A DNA stretch of 64,000 nucleotides. Origin: Nageia nagi (lineage: Eukaryota; Pinophyta). Of the stretch, positions 22,945-33,499 are shown piece after piece; the stretch's first letter is position 1; every line of letters begins with the position of its first letter. Location of the stretch: assembly GCA_050084985.1 (NCBI GenBank), contig JBITNC010000001.1:100812001-100876000 (forward strand), read 5' to 3'. A program made the position numbers and the translations under genes. A model generated the notes under the pieces. It was not told the DNA's origin. It did not search any database and was given only the letters and a program-made list of their open reading frames with translations.

Positions 22945-24493
22945 TTGGAATAAAAAGGTTCACCCTTCTCCATAAATACATTTTTGGAGTGGTTAAAAAG
23001 GTCTTTCCTTATCTAAAATTACAATTATTTTGATGAAATTTGAGTCCATATTGATGGATTAATGCTACCACATTTTATCATATGCATCTTGAATATTAGC
23101 ATAGTCAAGATGATATTTGTAGCTTATGCTTTATTTTATAAATCTTATCCTTATGTTTGATCAAGTTGGAATTTGTGGCTTAGAGATATTGATTTAGTCA
23201 AATGCTTATGCATTTGAAAGTCTTGACTTGATGGTTTAGTCAAGATGGCATTTGATTGTTTGTGACATGGTTAAGATAACATGTCACATAAGTATTTGTT
23301 AGTGAAGTGTCATCAAGAAAAATAATTAAATTTATAAAATATTATTTGTGATGAACACCCTCATATACCCTCAACAAATACAAAATAATGATCTAAAATA
23401 AATAAACATAAAAATTAAAAATCATTTTTTTTTATAATAATTGATGATATTTTTTATATCCTTAATTAAAAATGCATTTATATCACTTGGTTGATTGTGC
23501 ATTTGATAGTGTTGTACATATATGATATTTTTGATATCATGTTATAGATGATACATTTTGTTTAGTATGCATATGTGATATGTAGTTGATGATGTATGTC
23601 ATCTTTAATGTTGTGTATATATGATGACTTGGTATCTTTTGATCAGTTTATGGATAATATTTATCTTATATGATATATCTAATTGATCTTATTTATGAGT
23701 TGATTGTAGCTTGCAAGTTTCTTCTTAAAATTACAAGTGAATTCAAGTATGCAAGCTCATGGAGGCTCAATATGCTAATGTATTGTTGAATGACTACTCT
23801 TGTACATTGAAACCATTGTTTGGTTAATAATTGTATTTATAAACCATTTGTTAAAATGGTTAACTAATTGATCCATTGTATAACCATCTATATTCTATAT
23901 TTTATCAAAGATATAAAAGTTCTCATTTCCACTTGTATCTCTATAGAGGAGAACTCTCTCTTACTTTCTCTTTCCACTTTCTCTATGCTATATCCTAATA
24001 TTACATTAAGGGGGAGTATTAAAATTTGTAATATAATGTTGTGTAATATTTCTTTTTAATATAAATTGAATTAATATTTAAAGTATCTTTAGATACCTTG
24101 AAGCATTAAAGTAATAAATATAGAAACACCTCTAACCTTACCCTTAGATTAAAGGAAGGTTAAAGGGTGAGTTTTTTCTTATAAATAGATAGGTACCCCT
24201 CTCATTATGTACTTGATGAAGCATGATAATGCTTATATTGTAGAGTTGTAAGAATGCTTTTGTAGGAGCTTTGTAGAAGAATTCTTGTGAAAGAATTGTT
24301 GAGAATTTGTAGAAGAGTTATCTTGTGAGAAGTAATATAAAAGACGGTTCAAAGTGGATGTACTCTCAATATTTGGAAGAACCACTATACATGGTGTGTT
24401 ATCTTTTGTATGATTGTTTATAGCTTTACTAGAAGGATAAATTTTAGATTTGTTGGAGAAGCTTCAAGGAGATATTGGTTTATAAAATATTTC
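22945..24493 (+). repeat. Right arm of inverted-repeat element
   Basis: Inverted match to 20288-21893. It contains a pyrimidine-rich leader (23940-24000), AAGGGGGAG (24008-24016) and then about 480 bases with a TATAAATAG at 24180-24188 that look like an LTR. This is the order seen at the 3' end of an LTR retrotransposon. Confidence 0.75.
24008..24016 (+). other. Polypurine-tract-like motif in right arm
   Basis: AAGGGGGAG is followed by TATTAAAATTTGTAATATAA. Many plant LTR retrotransposons have GGGGGAG directly before an LTR starting TG; here the expected TG would be TA. The mirror copy lies at 20765-20773 on the minus strand. Confidence 0.45.
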
Positions 24494-24500
24494 AATTGAA
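24494..24500. other. Direct repeat at right edge of inverted-repeat element
   Basis: AATTGAA, identical to 20281-20287. Confidence 0.5.
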
Positions 24501-24870
24501 TCAAGTTAAAAATACCCTAAAAGCTTTGATTCCATTAGAAACAAACCATATTAAAAGTACTCTTTTAATTGATTTATGTTGATCTCCACATGTATCTTCT
24601 TGATCCATTGGTATTAATGATTAATTTCTTGATCTAAGTGGAAAGACACTAAATAAACCTTGTAGTTATCTAGTATTTGATGGAGATCAATAAATTATTG
24701 AGCTTTGGTAATCCAACTTTTCAAATTCATACCATCAAATTGAGAAAACTAAATTCTAGGTAATCTTACTATGTGGCATATAAAATTTCTCTTTACTAAA
24801 TATTTCTCAATCATTGTATTGATGATCATTACTTGTTCCTCTGAATTGGAGTTAGAGTGGTTCCCTTAGG
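24501..24870 (-). pseudogene. gag: Gag N-terminal half of element C
   Basis: The minus strand shows 'RLPRI', 'FSQFDGMNLKSWITKAQ' and 'YQWIKKIH' in order between 24780 and 24580, which is the N-terminal gag core of chromoviruses (a Phe-Asp-Gly start, a Trp-containing helix, then a W-Q/F-Q-W motif). The frame runs up to the inverted-repeat element and resumes beyond it at 20283. Stops are TAG/TAA at Gln/Trp-like sites. This recovered half is what proves the nesting. Confidence 0.65.
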
Positions 24871-24892
24871 CTATGGGTGGGGATATTACTAT

Positions 24893-24905
24893 CAATTTGA
24901 TAACA
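24893..24905 (-). other. Possible primer binding site of element C
   Basis: On the minus strand TGTTATCAAATTG resembles the tRNA-iMet site TGGTATCAGAGC in 8 of 12 bases, and it lies just upstream of gag. The matching LTR to its right could not be delimited. Confidence 0.35.
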
Positions 24906-24910
24906 AAAAT

Positions 24911-25784
24911 ACTTTAGGTACTTTGGAATCCCAACATCATTGATACATACCTATTGTTGGTATCTAAAAATAAATTTTAATTTAATTAAAATACCCTTTT
25001 ATGTATTCAAAATTATTTATTTAATTTATCAAATAAATACTCTTTTCTATGTGCACTCTTATCTACCTTTATGTTTTGAGGTAACAGATTGATTTAACAT
25101 TATAATAAGCCTAAGGAGGGGCCTTAATACTAGACCTATTACATATATAGGTGGAGGGGTTGTGTATGATCAAAGATATGATATGACATGACATGACATA
25201 ATCCCAAATCTTTGATAGGCAGAAATATACTTGTATAAATATTGATCGATGTTTCTTAACATCACCTATCATATTTGGATTTTGTTATACTCTGAGCTCT
25301 CCATTCATGCAATATTTCATCCCTTTACAAGTGAGATTCTATGCATCAAAGGTGGAATGATAGCATCAAGTGAAAGGATGAGCTATTTCGGAATGGTAAT
25401 CGAGAGATATTGTTGGGTTTCTAGTGCTACCATTGGGTTGAGATTGGCTTCATGGTTCCATATTTTAGGGAAGCTTATTGTTCATCCTCTTTTGATCAAA
25501 TTTCACATTCATTCATTATCATAGGTAAAGTATAGATTTGTATCTTTCGTAAATCTAGTTTTGATAGGTCAAGGTCAATTAGGCCATTATCATTTTTCAT
25601 GCCATTGATTTCTTGAAATTTCATAGTTAATTGATGAATTTAATATTTTGTAAATAACCCCAATTATTATTATTTTGGTTCTAACAATTGGTAAATCTAA
25701 CTTATTTTCAATACATTTCATTATCCTTCATTAGTCATGCTAAAACCCTAGGGTTTTAGATAGGAATAATGTTACATTTCAAGT
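24911..25784. other. AT-rich region upstream of element E
   Basis: It should hold the remains of C's 5' LTR and of E's 5' LTR and leader, but neither could be paired with a second copy. A 'gacatgacatgacata' run is at about 25185-25200. A 91 codon frame at 25249-25524 shows no family resemblance. 'acatatatagg' near 25142 could be a TATA box for E. Confidence 0.3.
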
Positions 25785-26603
25785 ATGTTAGAAATGGAAC
25801 CTATTGAGTTTCTTGCTATGGTCAATAGCTTTGATGAGGCCACCAAAGCTAATCTTAAGAAGATGCTATATGGAAATAAAGAGATAAGTGAAGCCTCTAA
25901 TATGGGGGAAATATTCAATCCATTGGAGGTGCTCCACCCATGTATAGGGATTCAAATTCACTATGTGATGAGATTTGCAACACTAGGATACCCAATTTGC
26001 AAGTGGAACCTATTTTCTATACATACAATGGTGAGGAAGATCTTATGGATCATATCAAAGATTTTGAAATGAAGTTTAAATTGAAATTTAGAATTAATGA
26101 CAACTTGATGACTAAATACTTCCCTACTACATTCTGAGATGACGTACTCAATTGGTACTTCTCTTTACCTACTAAGTATATTAATTACTATGCACAACTT
26201 ATCTTAGAATTTTATATCCATTTCAAATATCATGCTCCTAGATAAATGATACTTTCAAATTTAGTTAGTGCTATCCAAGATCAAAATGAGCGATTTGATA
26301 AATTTTATGAAAGATTTCAAATGATATGGAGCATGATTCTTGAACCCTTATTTGAGTCTCATGTTACATCCATGTTTTTTCATAATATCCATCCAAAATT
26401 GAGGTTCATAGTATTAGATTACATGACACTACCCTTTACAGAAATTGTACATAGGCTTATGAAAAAGAGAAGTGCTTAGTTGATATGGGTGAATTGAAGT
26501 ATGGAAATAGCAAGGAGACTAAGGAAGATAGGCATTAGAAAATAGAATACAAAGAGGTACATGAAATATAATAACCCCTATCCAAAGAGCAAGAAAAGAG
26601 TCA
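25785..26603 (+). pseudogene. gag: Gag N-terminal half of element E
   Basis: The ATG at 25785 starts 'MLEMEPIEFLAMVNSFDE'. After one frame change near 25940 the text reads 'YNGEEDLMDHIKDFEMKF', then 'LNWYFSLPTKYI' and 'DQNERFDKFYERFQ' to about 26480. This is the classic plant retrotransposon gag core (a D-P/L-x-D-H-I start, a W-F-x-x-L-P motif, then a helix with F-x-x-F-x-x-R-F). Stops fall at 26137 and 26479. The frame is then cut by element D's 5' LTR at 26604 and resumes at 41746. Confidence 0.75.
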
Positions 26604-28149
26604 TGTAACAACTTGCCCAATTGCACTTATTAAGACTCAAATACCATCAAGAATTTGGATGTGATTAAGATTTAATTATGTTGTGATATGAGTAATTTTG
26701 ATTAGATAAATGCATTATTTGCATCAATTTGATGTTGGTTTCAAGATTTTATGACACAAGTTACAGGATAGCTCAAGATGGGGAGTTAGGTTAAAGACCC
26801 AAGGGACCAAGGGTGAGTTGGTTATGGAAACAAATTGGTAAGATTGAAGAAATGATTAGCATTGATTCATTAACAACTACTAAGACCTTCATAGATCATA
26901 TATATGCATATCATAATTATGGTGCATAATAATTGATTTTAATAATGCTTTTATATGTGTGTATGCACTAATAAATATACCTTGTAGAATGAGTGGTAGG
27001 TAAATATGTGCTTAAAAATTAGACATACATTTTGGAATTTGCACAAGAAATAAATTGACTATTTACAAGAAATATTCTAACTATTTGAATTCAAATTTTA
27101 ACCAAGGAATATTAATTAAATGTAGTAAAATAAAAATTAGGCGTTAGAAGGATTATTTATCTTCTATTGTTGGTTGCAAGGTTAGTTTGACACCTTGCAA
27201 AAATAATTGAGTTATGTTCCCCACACAAATTGTTATCTTTTGGTAGGTGAAAAATGATTGATAAAATCCTTTTGTTTCCTTATGAAAGGTATGCAATTAT
27301 TTTTGGAAGATATAGGGAAGATGATCTAAAACCTCTAAAAAAACTCCTTACACCTCATGTATGGAGTATATGAAATGAACAAATAGTATTTATTTTGGAT
27401 AGATTCTACTACCATTATATTTTAAATATCTAAGTGGGTGACCTTTGGAAACACACTTAATACTATTATTTTCTACCAAGGTTGATCTAGGAGGACACAA
27501 AGAAAGGAATCTTCTCCTCTCAAGTTAAAGTACCCTTCTTAGCATGTTATATGCTAATGCTAAAATGTTAATATGTTTAGCCAAGTGTTTGAATTTCAAT
27601 TTATGGCTTTTATAGTGTATGTGAAGAAAGAAATGCTTATTATAGGTTTATGAAAATATTATTAATAGTCTATCATTAGCCTATTATTTGTATTTACTTG
27701 ATATCCTTGCATGTGATTGATTGTATAATTTATCCAAAAGGGAAAAATACTTTATTGTAAACTATTTATTTGGGTGGTATGGTGAGTCATAGGTATTACA
27801 CTAGTGATTTACCATTTAAACTTACCAAAGAATCCCCTTATGTTATGTACTACCACTTTACTCGTAGTCCTTTAATATGACCACATATCAATGCATCATA
27901 ATGCCTTTAGTAAGGTATTCGTTCTAGTGAGTGATTATATATGTTTATAGTGATATTTATATCTATGGAATAACAATTCGATGAGGTATTTTCATAGACC
28001 TATTAATGTATCCATTCTACATATTGACCTCCCTTAGTGAACCCAAAAAGTTATATTTTAAGTGAGATTTTTGTATCAGCATTTCATAAATCTTTATCCA
28101 TCTATAAGCCCATCATATTATCACTATACTACACTCCATTCATGATAAT

Positions 28150-28440
28150 ATAAGCTATGAGATTATATTTGATGAGGAAATGAATTCTAGACCCATTATC
28201 ATTCCAAGATTCATGCAAACTTTCTATCTCCTTTTGATTGCAAATTGATGAGGTATCTCCAAACAATTCTCAAGCTCCTTCAATGTATTTGTTCCTAAGT
28301 GCTTCCTTGAGAAATTCATACAATAAGACTAGAATTTTATGATTCCTTGGTTAAAAAGTGTATAGGCTTCTCTAGCATGCCTATTTTATGAATATCCTAT
28401 GATCACTTACCCTTCTCAAAGAAATATGGTGACATTCGAT
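28150..28440 (-). pseudogene. Antisense coding-like stretch in 5' LTR of element D
   Basis: On the minus strand the text 'LVLLYEFLKEALRNKYIEG' is followed by 'LFGDTSSICNQKEIESLHES' and 'IHFLIKYNLIAY'. The same frame is open in the 3' LTR with mostly conservative changes and Gln-to-stop losses. The protein is not recognised. Upstream of about 28440 the two LTR copies disagree in frame by one base, so the true extent is unclear. It may be a captured gene fragment or an LTR-encoded antisense ORF. Confidence 0.4.
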
Positions 28441-29289
28441 TGATGTAGATCTTTGCAATAGTCTAATGAAGAGTTTGCCAAAAAAATTTAGATACCTCTT
28501 TGTATTTTCTTATACTATAGGTTAAGGAACCATGATGCTTTTGATTAGGATTTCCATCAAACAATTTGGGAACCCCTTTCACGTATCCATTTTTGTGCAT
28601 ATCTATTGAACACTATGACTCATTTTTGATGGGGAATTTGGTCAAAAGATTGCTAGGTTCTCAATTTTGAACATTAGGATTTTTTCGACAAAGCATTTTT
28701 TCAAATAGATTTCTAACTCTTCAAATATTCCTACCTTAAAGTTTTCTCCTCTAACTAGTATAGTCAATGGCCTACAATTAATAAATAATTTCTACACCTT
28801 TCAGTAATAAGGCATTTTGCTAACCCATTCATAGGATTTTCCATGATATGTTTGTCCAAGTGCATAGTATGAAAGATGCTTTTTAAAGAAACCTATAGTC
28901 AAATACATTGAAATTTCCTCTATTGCATGCCATTTTATGAAATTAAACCTTTTAAAGTAAGAATCTCATAATGGTATTTAATGAATTAATTTTTAATAAA
29001 TACCATGCTAGATTTTGGTTAAGTACATAGAATTAAAGTTTATAGAATAATTTAAGTATTGTTACTATGGATTATTTCATGAAAGCATGGAATATATTTA
29101 ACATTTAGTATTAAGGAAAATTGATTTAAATGTGAAGATATTAGATAATATGACTAAGATATGATGTTATCCTAATACCATGGAAGAGAGGTTGTTCCAA
29201 AGGGAACATAAAACCTCTTGAGGTAGATGGGATATTTTTTATTATTGAAATGAATTAAAAGTATTTAGAATAATATGCATATTGTCAAG

Positions 29290-29483
29290 AAAAAGATTTT
29301 TCTTGATCCTAATTACTCATATGTTTCTCCTAGTACTCGAGATCAATGAACCTTGGATCCTTGGAAGATTTCAAGAGATGAAGATGGCAAGGAGATACAA
29401 CTAAGACATAATGAATATTATCAAATACCTATACATGAATATGATGTAATTTCCCTACATTGTAAGGGAACACCTATTAATTA
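29290..29483 (+). pseudogene. Sense coding-like fragment in 5' LTR of element D
   Basis: The plus frame holds 'LDPWKISRDEDGKEIQLRHN' and 'YYQIPIHEYDVISLHCKGT', with one in-frame TGA. It matches the longer open copy at 39431-39631 in the 3' LTR. Unrecognised; about 60 codons. Confidence 0.35.
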
Positions 29484-31214
29484 AATGTCTCACTTTTAAT
29501 GATGTATAAATTAGGGTTACCCTATACTTTGTAAGATTTAAACCCTCATGTATTAAAATAGGGTTGAGATGAAGCTATTTATATTCATAAATAAATCCTA
29601 TGGATTATATGTAAACATATTGATATAAAATATGTATTTTATGTATCACTCTTAAATGCTTATATATACATATTTGGAATGAAATATTAGAATTTAAATA
29701 AATAAAAAAGACTTGTCATATGATTTAAGTAATTCCAAGGAAGTATTGTTATGCTTATAAAGGATAATTATCAAATTAGGGTATGAAATAAAATCATAGC
29801 TATGAATATAATTATGAGTACAATTCCAATGTACTTAGGAAATCATAAGCTAAGGATGAAACTCATATTATGAAGAGTGACTCAGTAAGGAGAAAAGATA
29901 TCTGTTATTAAGATAATTAATAAAACCAAGTCATCTACATTCTATAACAAAGAGTAGATGGATAATAAATGTGGGATAACACCATGGTTCCTTAGACACT
30001 TGTAATTGGATCAAGTAGGATAGCCTAGCATCATTATGATATACTTTAAGATTCATGTGTACATAGATGATGAATGGAAATTCAATATATCTACTTGATA
30101 ACCTATAATAAGTAGGGAGAAAACTTATGACATGGTTAGAAAGAATAACGAATCAAACATATTCTTAGGAATAATGGCTTCAAGGCATTAAATAGAAATA
30201 AATATAGAATTCTATCTTTATATATGTCTATAGTCCCATAAAATGGATAATTACCTTGAATAATGTAACTTGGTGCAAGCAATGAGGTTTAGAGATAATT
30301 CTTAAACATGACCTAAATTAGGTGATTAACACTAGAGGAATAAAGTAGACTTCAATCTTATCATAAAATTGAATCAAATCTACAAGTATGGAATTTATGG
30401 GTTGTCTCAAAATTGAAGATAAATAGATAGAAAGAACATTAATGAAACTCTTGTTGTGAGGACTCACTAAATGAAATATAAAAAGAATATTCCTTAAGTA
30501 TGGACCACTCTACATTGCACTTTCTTTTTAGAAGTAGTTGAATTTAGTGTTAACTCAAGGCTTGTTATTAATTTCTATCATGTGAAGTTTTATAGAGAAG
30601 TACTTCCTATGATGCACCATGTATATGGGAAAAATATGGTACTTTTGAATATTCCTAGTGACTTCCTAAAGAAGTTTAACTTGAAACCTCTTGCATACAT
30701 TGATGAATTTATTATTTGTTTTAGATATGAAGGATGGTTTTTTTACCATGATTTAGATTAAAGTAACATCTTAATGCTTGGTACAAGAAGAAAACCTAGA
30801 AATCCTAATAATTGATTTGAGATTAATTATTTCTAGGCTTGATAGAACATGGGGTGGTTTTATTTTATAACCATGCTTAAAACTTATTATACTATGCAAA
30901 ACACTCGAGGGTATTGCTCCAATACCCATGGCTCCCAAAGCTATGGGCATGAAGATGTTGGACTCCATGGTTAGCATAGCAGATAGATATGGATAGGCTA
31001 GTGTCTCATATCCTTGATAAGGTTTTAGATGAGGGTAGTATTTAATAAAAATACAATTATTAGATGATGGTAATTTAGTAGTCATACTACTTGTAGTTTA
31101 GCATATAGGAGTATGATGAATTTTTCATAGGGTGATTATGCTTACCTGATCATAAGGAAGTTTTCCTAGTATAATCTATCTACTCTTATGAATTGAAGAG
31201 TTAACATCAGTAAA

Positions 31215-31280
31215 GGATGCATAACCTAGTGGGTAAGCATTCTCTTAGGTGATATGGGCACTGAGTAGTAAACCATTACA
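31215..31280 (+). repeat. tRNA-like (SINE-type) motif in 5' LTR of element D
   Basis: 'TAACCTAGTGGGTAAGC' (31222-31238) fits an RNA polymerase III A box, and 'GAGTAGTAAACC' (31263-31274) fits a decayed B box, at tRNA-like spacing of about 42 bases. The same pair is in the 3' LTR. It is probably the head of a tRNA-derived SINE captured in the LTR before the element moved. It could also be chance in a long LTR. Confidence 0.45.
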
Positions 31281-31596
31281 CCATGAATAGAATGTTTGTT
31301 GAATAGTTCATGAGTAGAATTAGTGGGGTAACTTATAAGGTGTATCCCAATAGGATGATCATTGTGGGGTGAATACCAAAAGGAATTTGATTAGGGTTGG
31401 CTAATCTAGATTTTACCAATCTTACCATGTGAGTGTTAACTAGCTAGTAGCATCGATATGCTCATATGGATCTCCTTATTCATTCCTATATCATTCAAGT
31501 ATATAAAATAATAAAAAATTTAGGTCTAGAATTTTAGGGTTTGTGATGTCGAGAATAGGTGAAAACATTATCAAGAAATAGGTGGTAGCATTATAG

Positions 31597-31608
31597 TGGT
31601 ATCAGAGC
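31597..31608 (+). other. Primer binding site of element D (tRNA-iMet)
   Basis: TGGTATCAGAGC is a perfect match to the plant initiator-methionine tRNA primer site. It lies one base after the 5' LTR and fixes the LTR boundary and the direction of the element. Confidence 0.93.
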
Positions 31609-31899
31609 ATCCAACTCTTGGGCCTATGGTCCATGACTCTTTTGTAGTAAGAGTTTAGGATGTAAATATGAGTATACTTTAGCCTAATGAAAACACCATT
31701 CTATGGATTCATATTATGGCAATTCCAAGATGCATAACAAGAGCTTTAGGCAACCTCTAATGAGGTGCCAAAAATGACCTTCCCATGAATGCTAATGCAA
31801 GGGAAAATAAAAGGAATGTTAGGGGTTAGAATGCAAGGAATAGAATAATGAGGAATGCTAATATAAGGGTTCCTAATAATAAAAATGAGAGTTTTACAA

Positions 31900-32960
31900 T
31901 TCGTACCATCCAAAATAATGAAGGAGAAGAAGCCATTAGAAGTTACTAGAGCAGGTGGTAGAATAAGAAATTATACACAACCTATTGAATCAATGGTCTA
32001 AACTTCTAAGAGAAGAATCTATTCTAGAACAACCAAGGCTTGAAGGGATAAATAACCAAATTCAAGCAAGAATTGAATAAGAACTTGCATCAAACCTCAA
32101 GAAGTCTTAGATCCTAAAGTTTAATGAAAAGCAAGAGGGTGAGCAACCTAAAATATGGTTAGAAGAAGCAGAGATATACTTCTCAATGAAGAACTTATCT
32201 CTAGAGACCAAAATTGTATGAGCTACCTACAACTTTCAAGATATTGCATTAGAGTGATGGAATGCTTACAAGATTAAACATGGGATCTAGTACCCTAAAA
32301 TGGCCAAAATTTATTGCAGCATTATGCAAAAGATTCATTCCCCAAATTTACTAAGATAGAAAGTATGAAGAATACTATACCATGTAACAAGGATCTATAA
32401 GTTTCCAAAGTTATCATCAAAAATTTGTCAAGATGCTCAAATATGTCCTTGAAGATAAAAACCATATGAAGGCTCATAGGTTTCTTGTTGGGTTAGATCC
32501 TAAGATTAAGAATGTGGTGAATGTATTGAGCCCCAAAATGCTTGAAGAGGCATACAACCTTAGAAAAGGGAAGAAAGCAATCTAGGTATCAAGAAGACCT
32601 TTGTAAACTACAATCTTCTAAATGAAAAAGATAATGAAATCTATTAGAAGAGTAAAAGTGCAGAGCATCAAGCCTAATAGATAAGCAACAATAAGATAAG
32701 GGAAAATAACCATATTTATAAGGATGGAAACCTAGTCTAATTTGAGAAAAGGCCATTTGGAAATAAGGGTAATAAGAAGAAGAATTATTAATGGAAAAAT
32801 TAGGAGTTCTAGGAACCACAGCCAAGGATTCCCAGACTAAAGAGTTAATTAGAATGCATATAAGGAAAAGTTTCCATAATAGAAGGAGGGTCCTAGAGAT
32901 GGATGTTGGAATTATGGTGGAGCTCACTATGCCAATCAGTGTTCACTAAAGATAGACCAA
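31900..32960 (+). pseudogene. gag: Broken gag of element D
   Basis: Coding-like sequence begins near 31900. 'KIWLEEAEIYFSMKN' near 32152-32200 and 'YNFQDIALE' near 32228 match the N-terminal gag core of chromoviruses. The C-terminal zinc knuckle is at 32903-32947: 'GCWNYGGAHYANQCS' keeps the first Cys, the His and the last Cys of CX2CX4HX4C, while the second Cys is Tyr. Numerous TAG/TAA codons and several frame changes are present. No reliable start codon. Confidence 0.7.
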
Positions 32961-32999
32961 TCTAAAGAACATCATATATTTATAGCTACTAGATCGACA

Positions 33000-33330
33000 C
33001 ATACCATAGGACAAACCACACCTCTTCAAATCCTTGGTAAAATTTTTGAAAAATATTTTAGGGTTTTAATGTATTATGGTGCTACAGATAGTTTTATTTT
33101 AAATTCCTTAGTTAAAGACATGTTAAAGGCACCTAAATTTTTGATAAATGGATGGTAAGTGGAGTTTGGATCTAGATAGAAATACCCTATTAGATATTGC
33201 TTTAGGGATGTTGAAATAGAATTACCTAAGGGATATATTATGTGGGATTTGTATGTGGTTTCCTTAGCCTCCTATGATATCTTTTTAGGCATGGATTTGT
33301 TAATGGCACACAAAGCTCTAAATGAATTCC
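33000..33330 (+). pseudogene. Protease remnant of element D
   Basis: The active-site region at about 33066-33105 reads 'VLMYYGATDSFILNSLVK'. Chromoviruses normally have D-S/T-G-A-T-H-S-F-I here; the catalytic Asp-Ser pair has become Tyr-Tyr. Downstream 'YDIFLGMDLL' near 33271-33300 (interrupted by a frame change) matches the conserved linker to RT. Inactive. Confidence 0.7.
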
Positions 33331-33499
33331 AAGATATATGGGTAGAATACACTAATGTACCTCAAAATCAGTGTATAGTGATCAAGGACCTTTTGATCCT
33401 TACTTGATCATAACCATGTAAGTTAAAAGAAGCATACAAAAAGGAGAGATGATTTATGCAATCAAGACAAAGGAAGTTGAGCAAGAGGATAAGGAGGTA

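Larger units (their letters stand above)
20288..24493. mobile_element. Inverted-repeat element inserted in gag of element C
   Basis: A 4.2 kb unit with two long inverted arms (20288-21893 and 22945-24493) around a 1.05 kb centre. The arms match from end to end with moderate divergence, including the 'aagcttcaaggagat' block near the outer ends, the 'attttagataagg' block near the inner ends and the 'cttgatggtttagtcaagatg' region between. No transposase is encoded. Each arm holds a 'AAGGGGGA' tract followed by LTR-like sequence with a TATA-like box, all reading outwards. It could be a foldback or Mutator-like element with long inverted ends, or a palindromic retrotransposon product. A transcript would fold into a long hairpin. 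Confidence 0.7.
17252..24905 (-). mobile_element. Element C: decayed chromovirus (Ty3/gypsy), minus strand
   Basis: Read on the minus strand, the order is primer site (24905), gag, [inverted-repeat insertion], rest of gag, nucleocapsid, protease, RT stump, RNase H, integrase, and a chromodomain-like tail ending near 17252. This is the standard Ty3/gypsy order. Gag is split by the element at 20288-24493. The RT core is missing between protease and the last part of RT, so there is also an internal deletion. A GGGAGATGA purine stretch (minus strand, near 17260) may be the polypurine tract. LTRs could not be paired. Confidence 0.75.
26604..31595 (+). repeat. 5' LTR of element D
   Basis: 4992 bases matching 36397-41745. 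It starts TGTAACAACTTGCCC and ends 'gtagcattata', where the 3' copy has 'gtagcattaca'. The primer site follows one base later. Inside it are an antisense coding-like stretch, a sense coding-like stretch and a tRNA-like motif, listed separately. LTRs of 5 kb are at the upper end for plants. Confidence 0.9.

Noticed and set aside
24911-25784. Paired LTR for element C or E
   Set aside because: I searched by eye for matching copies at 16.1-17.3 kb and 43.3-47 kb and found none convincing.
30771-31085. 104 codon minus-strand frame in the 5' LTR of element D
   Set aside because: The matching part of the 3' LTR (40914-41228) does not keep the frame open.
32589-32927. 112 codon minus-strand frame
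   Set aside because: Antisense shadow of element D's gag and zinc knuckle.
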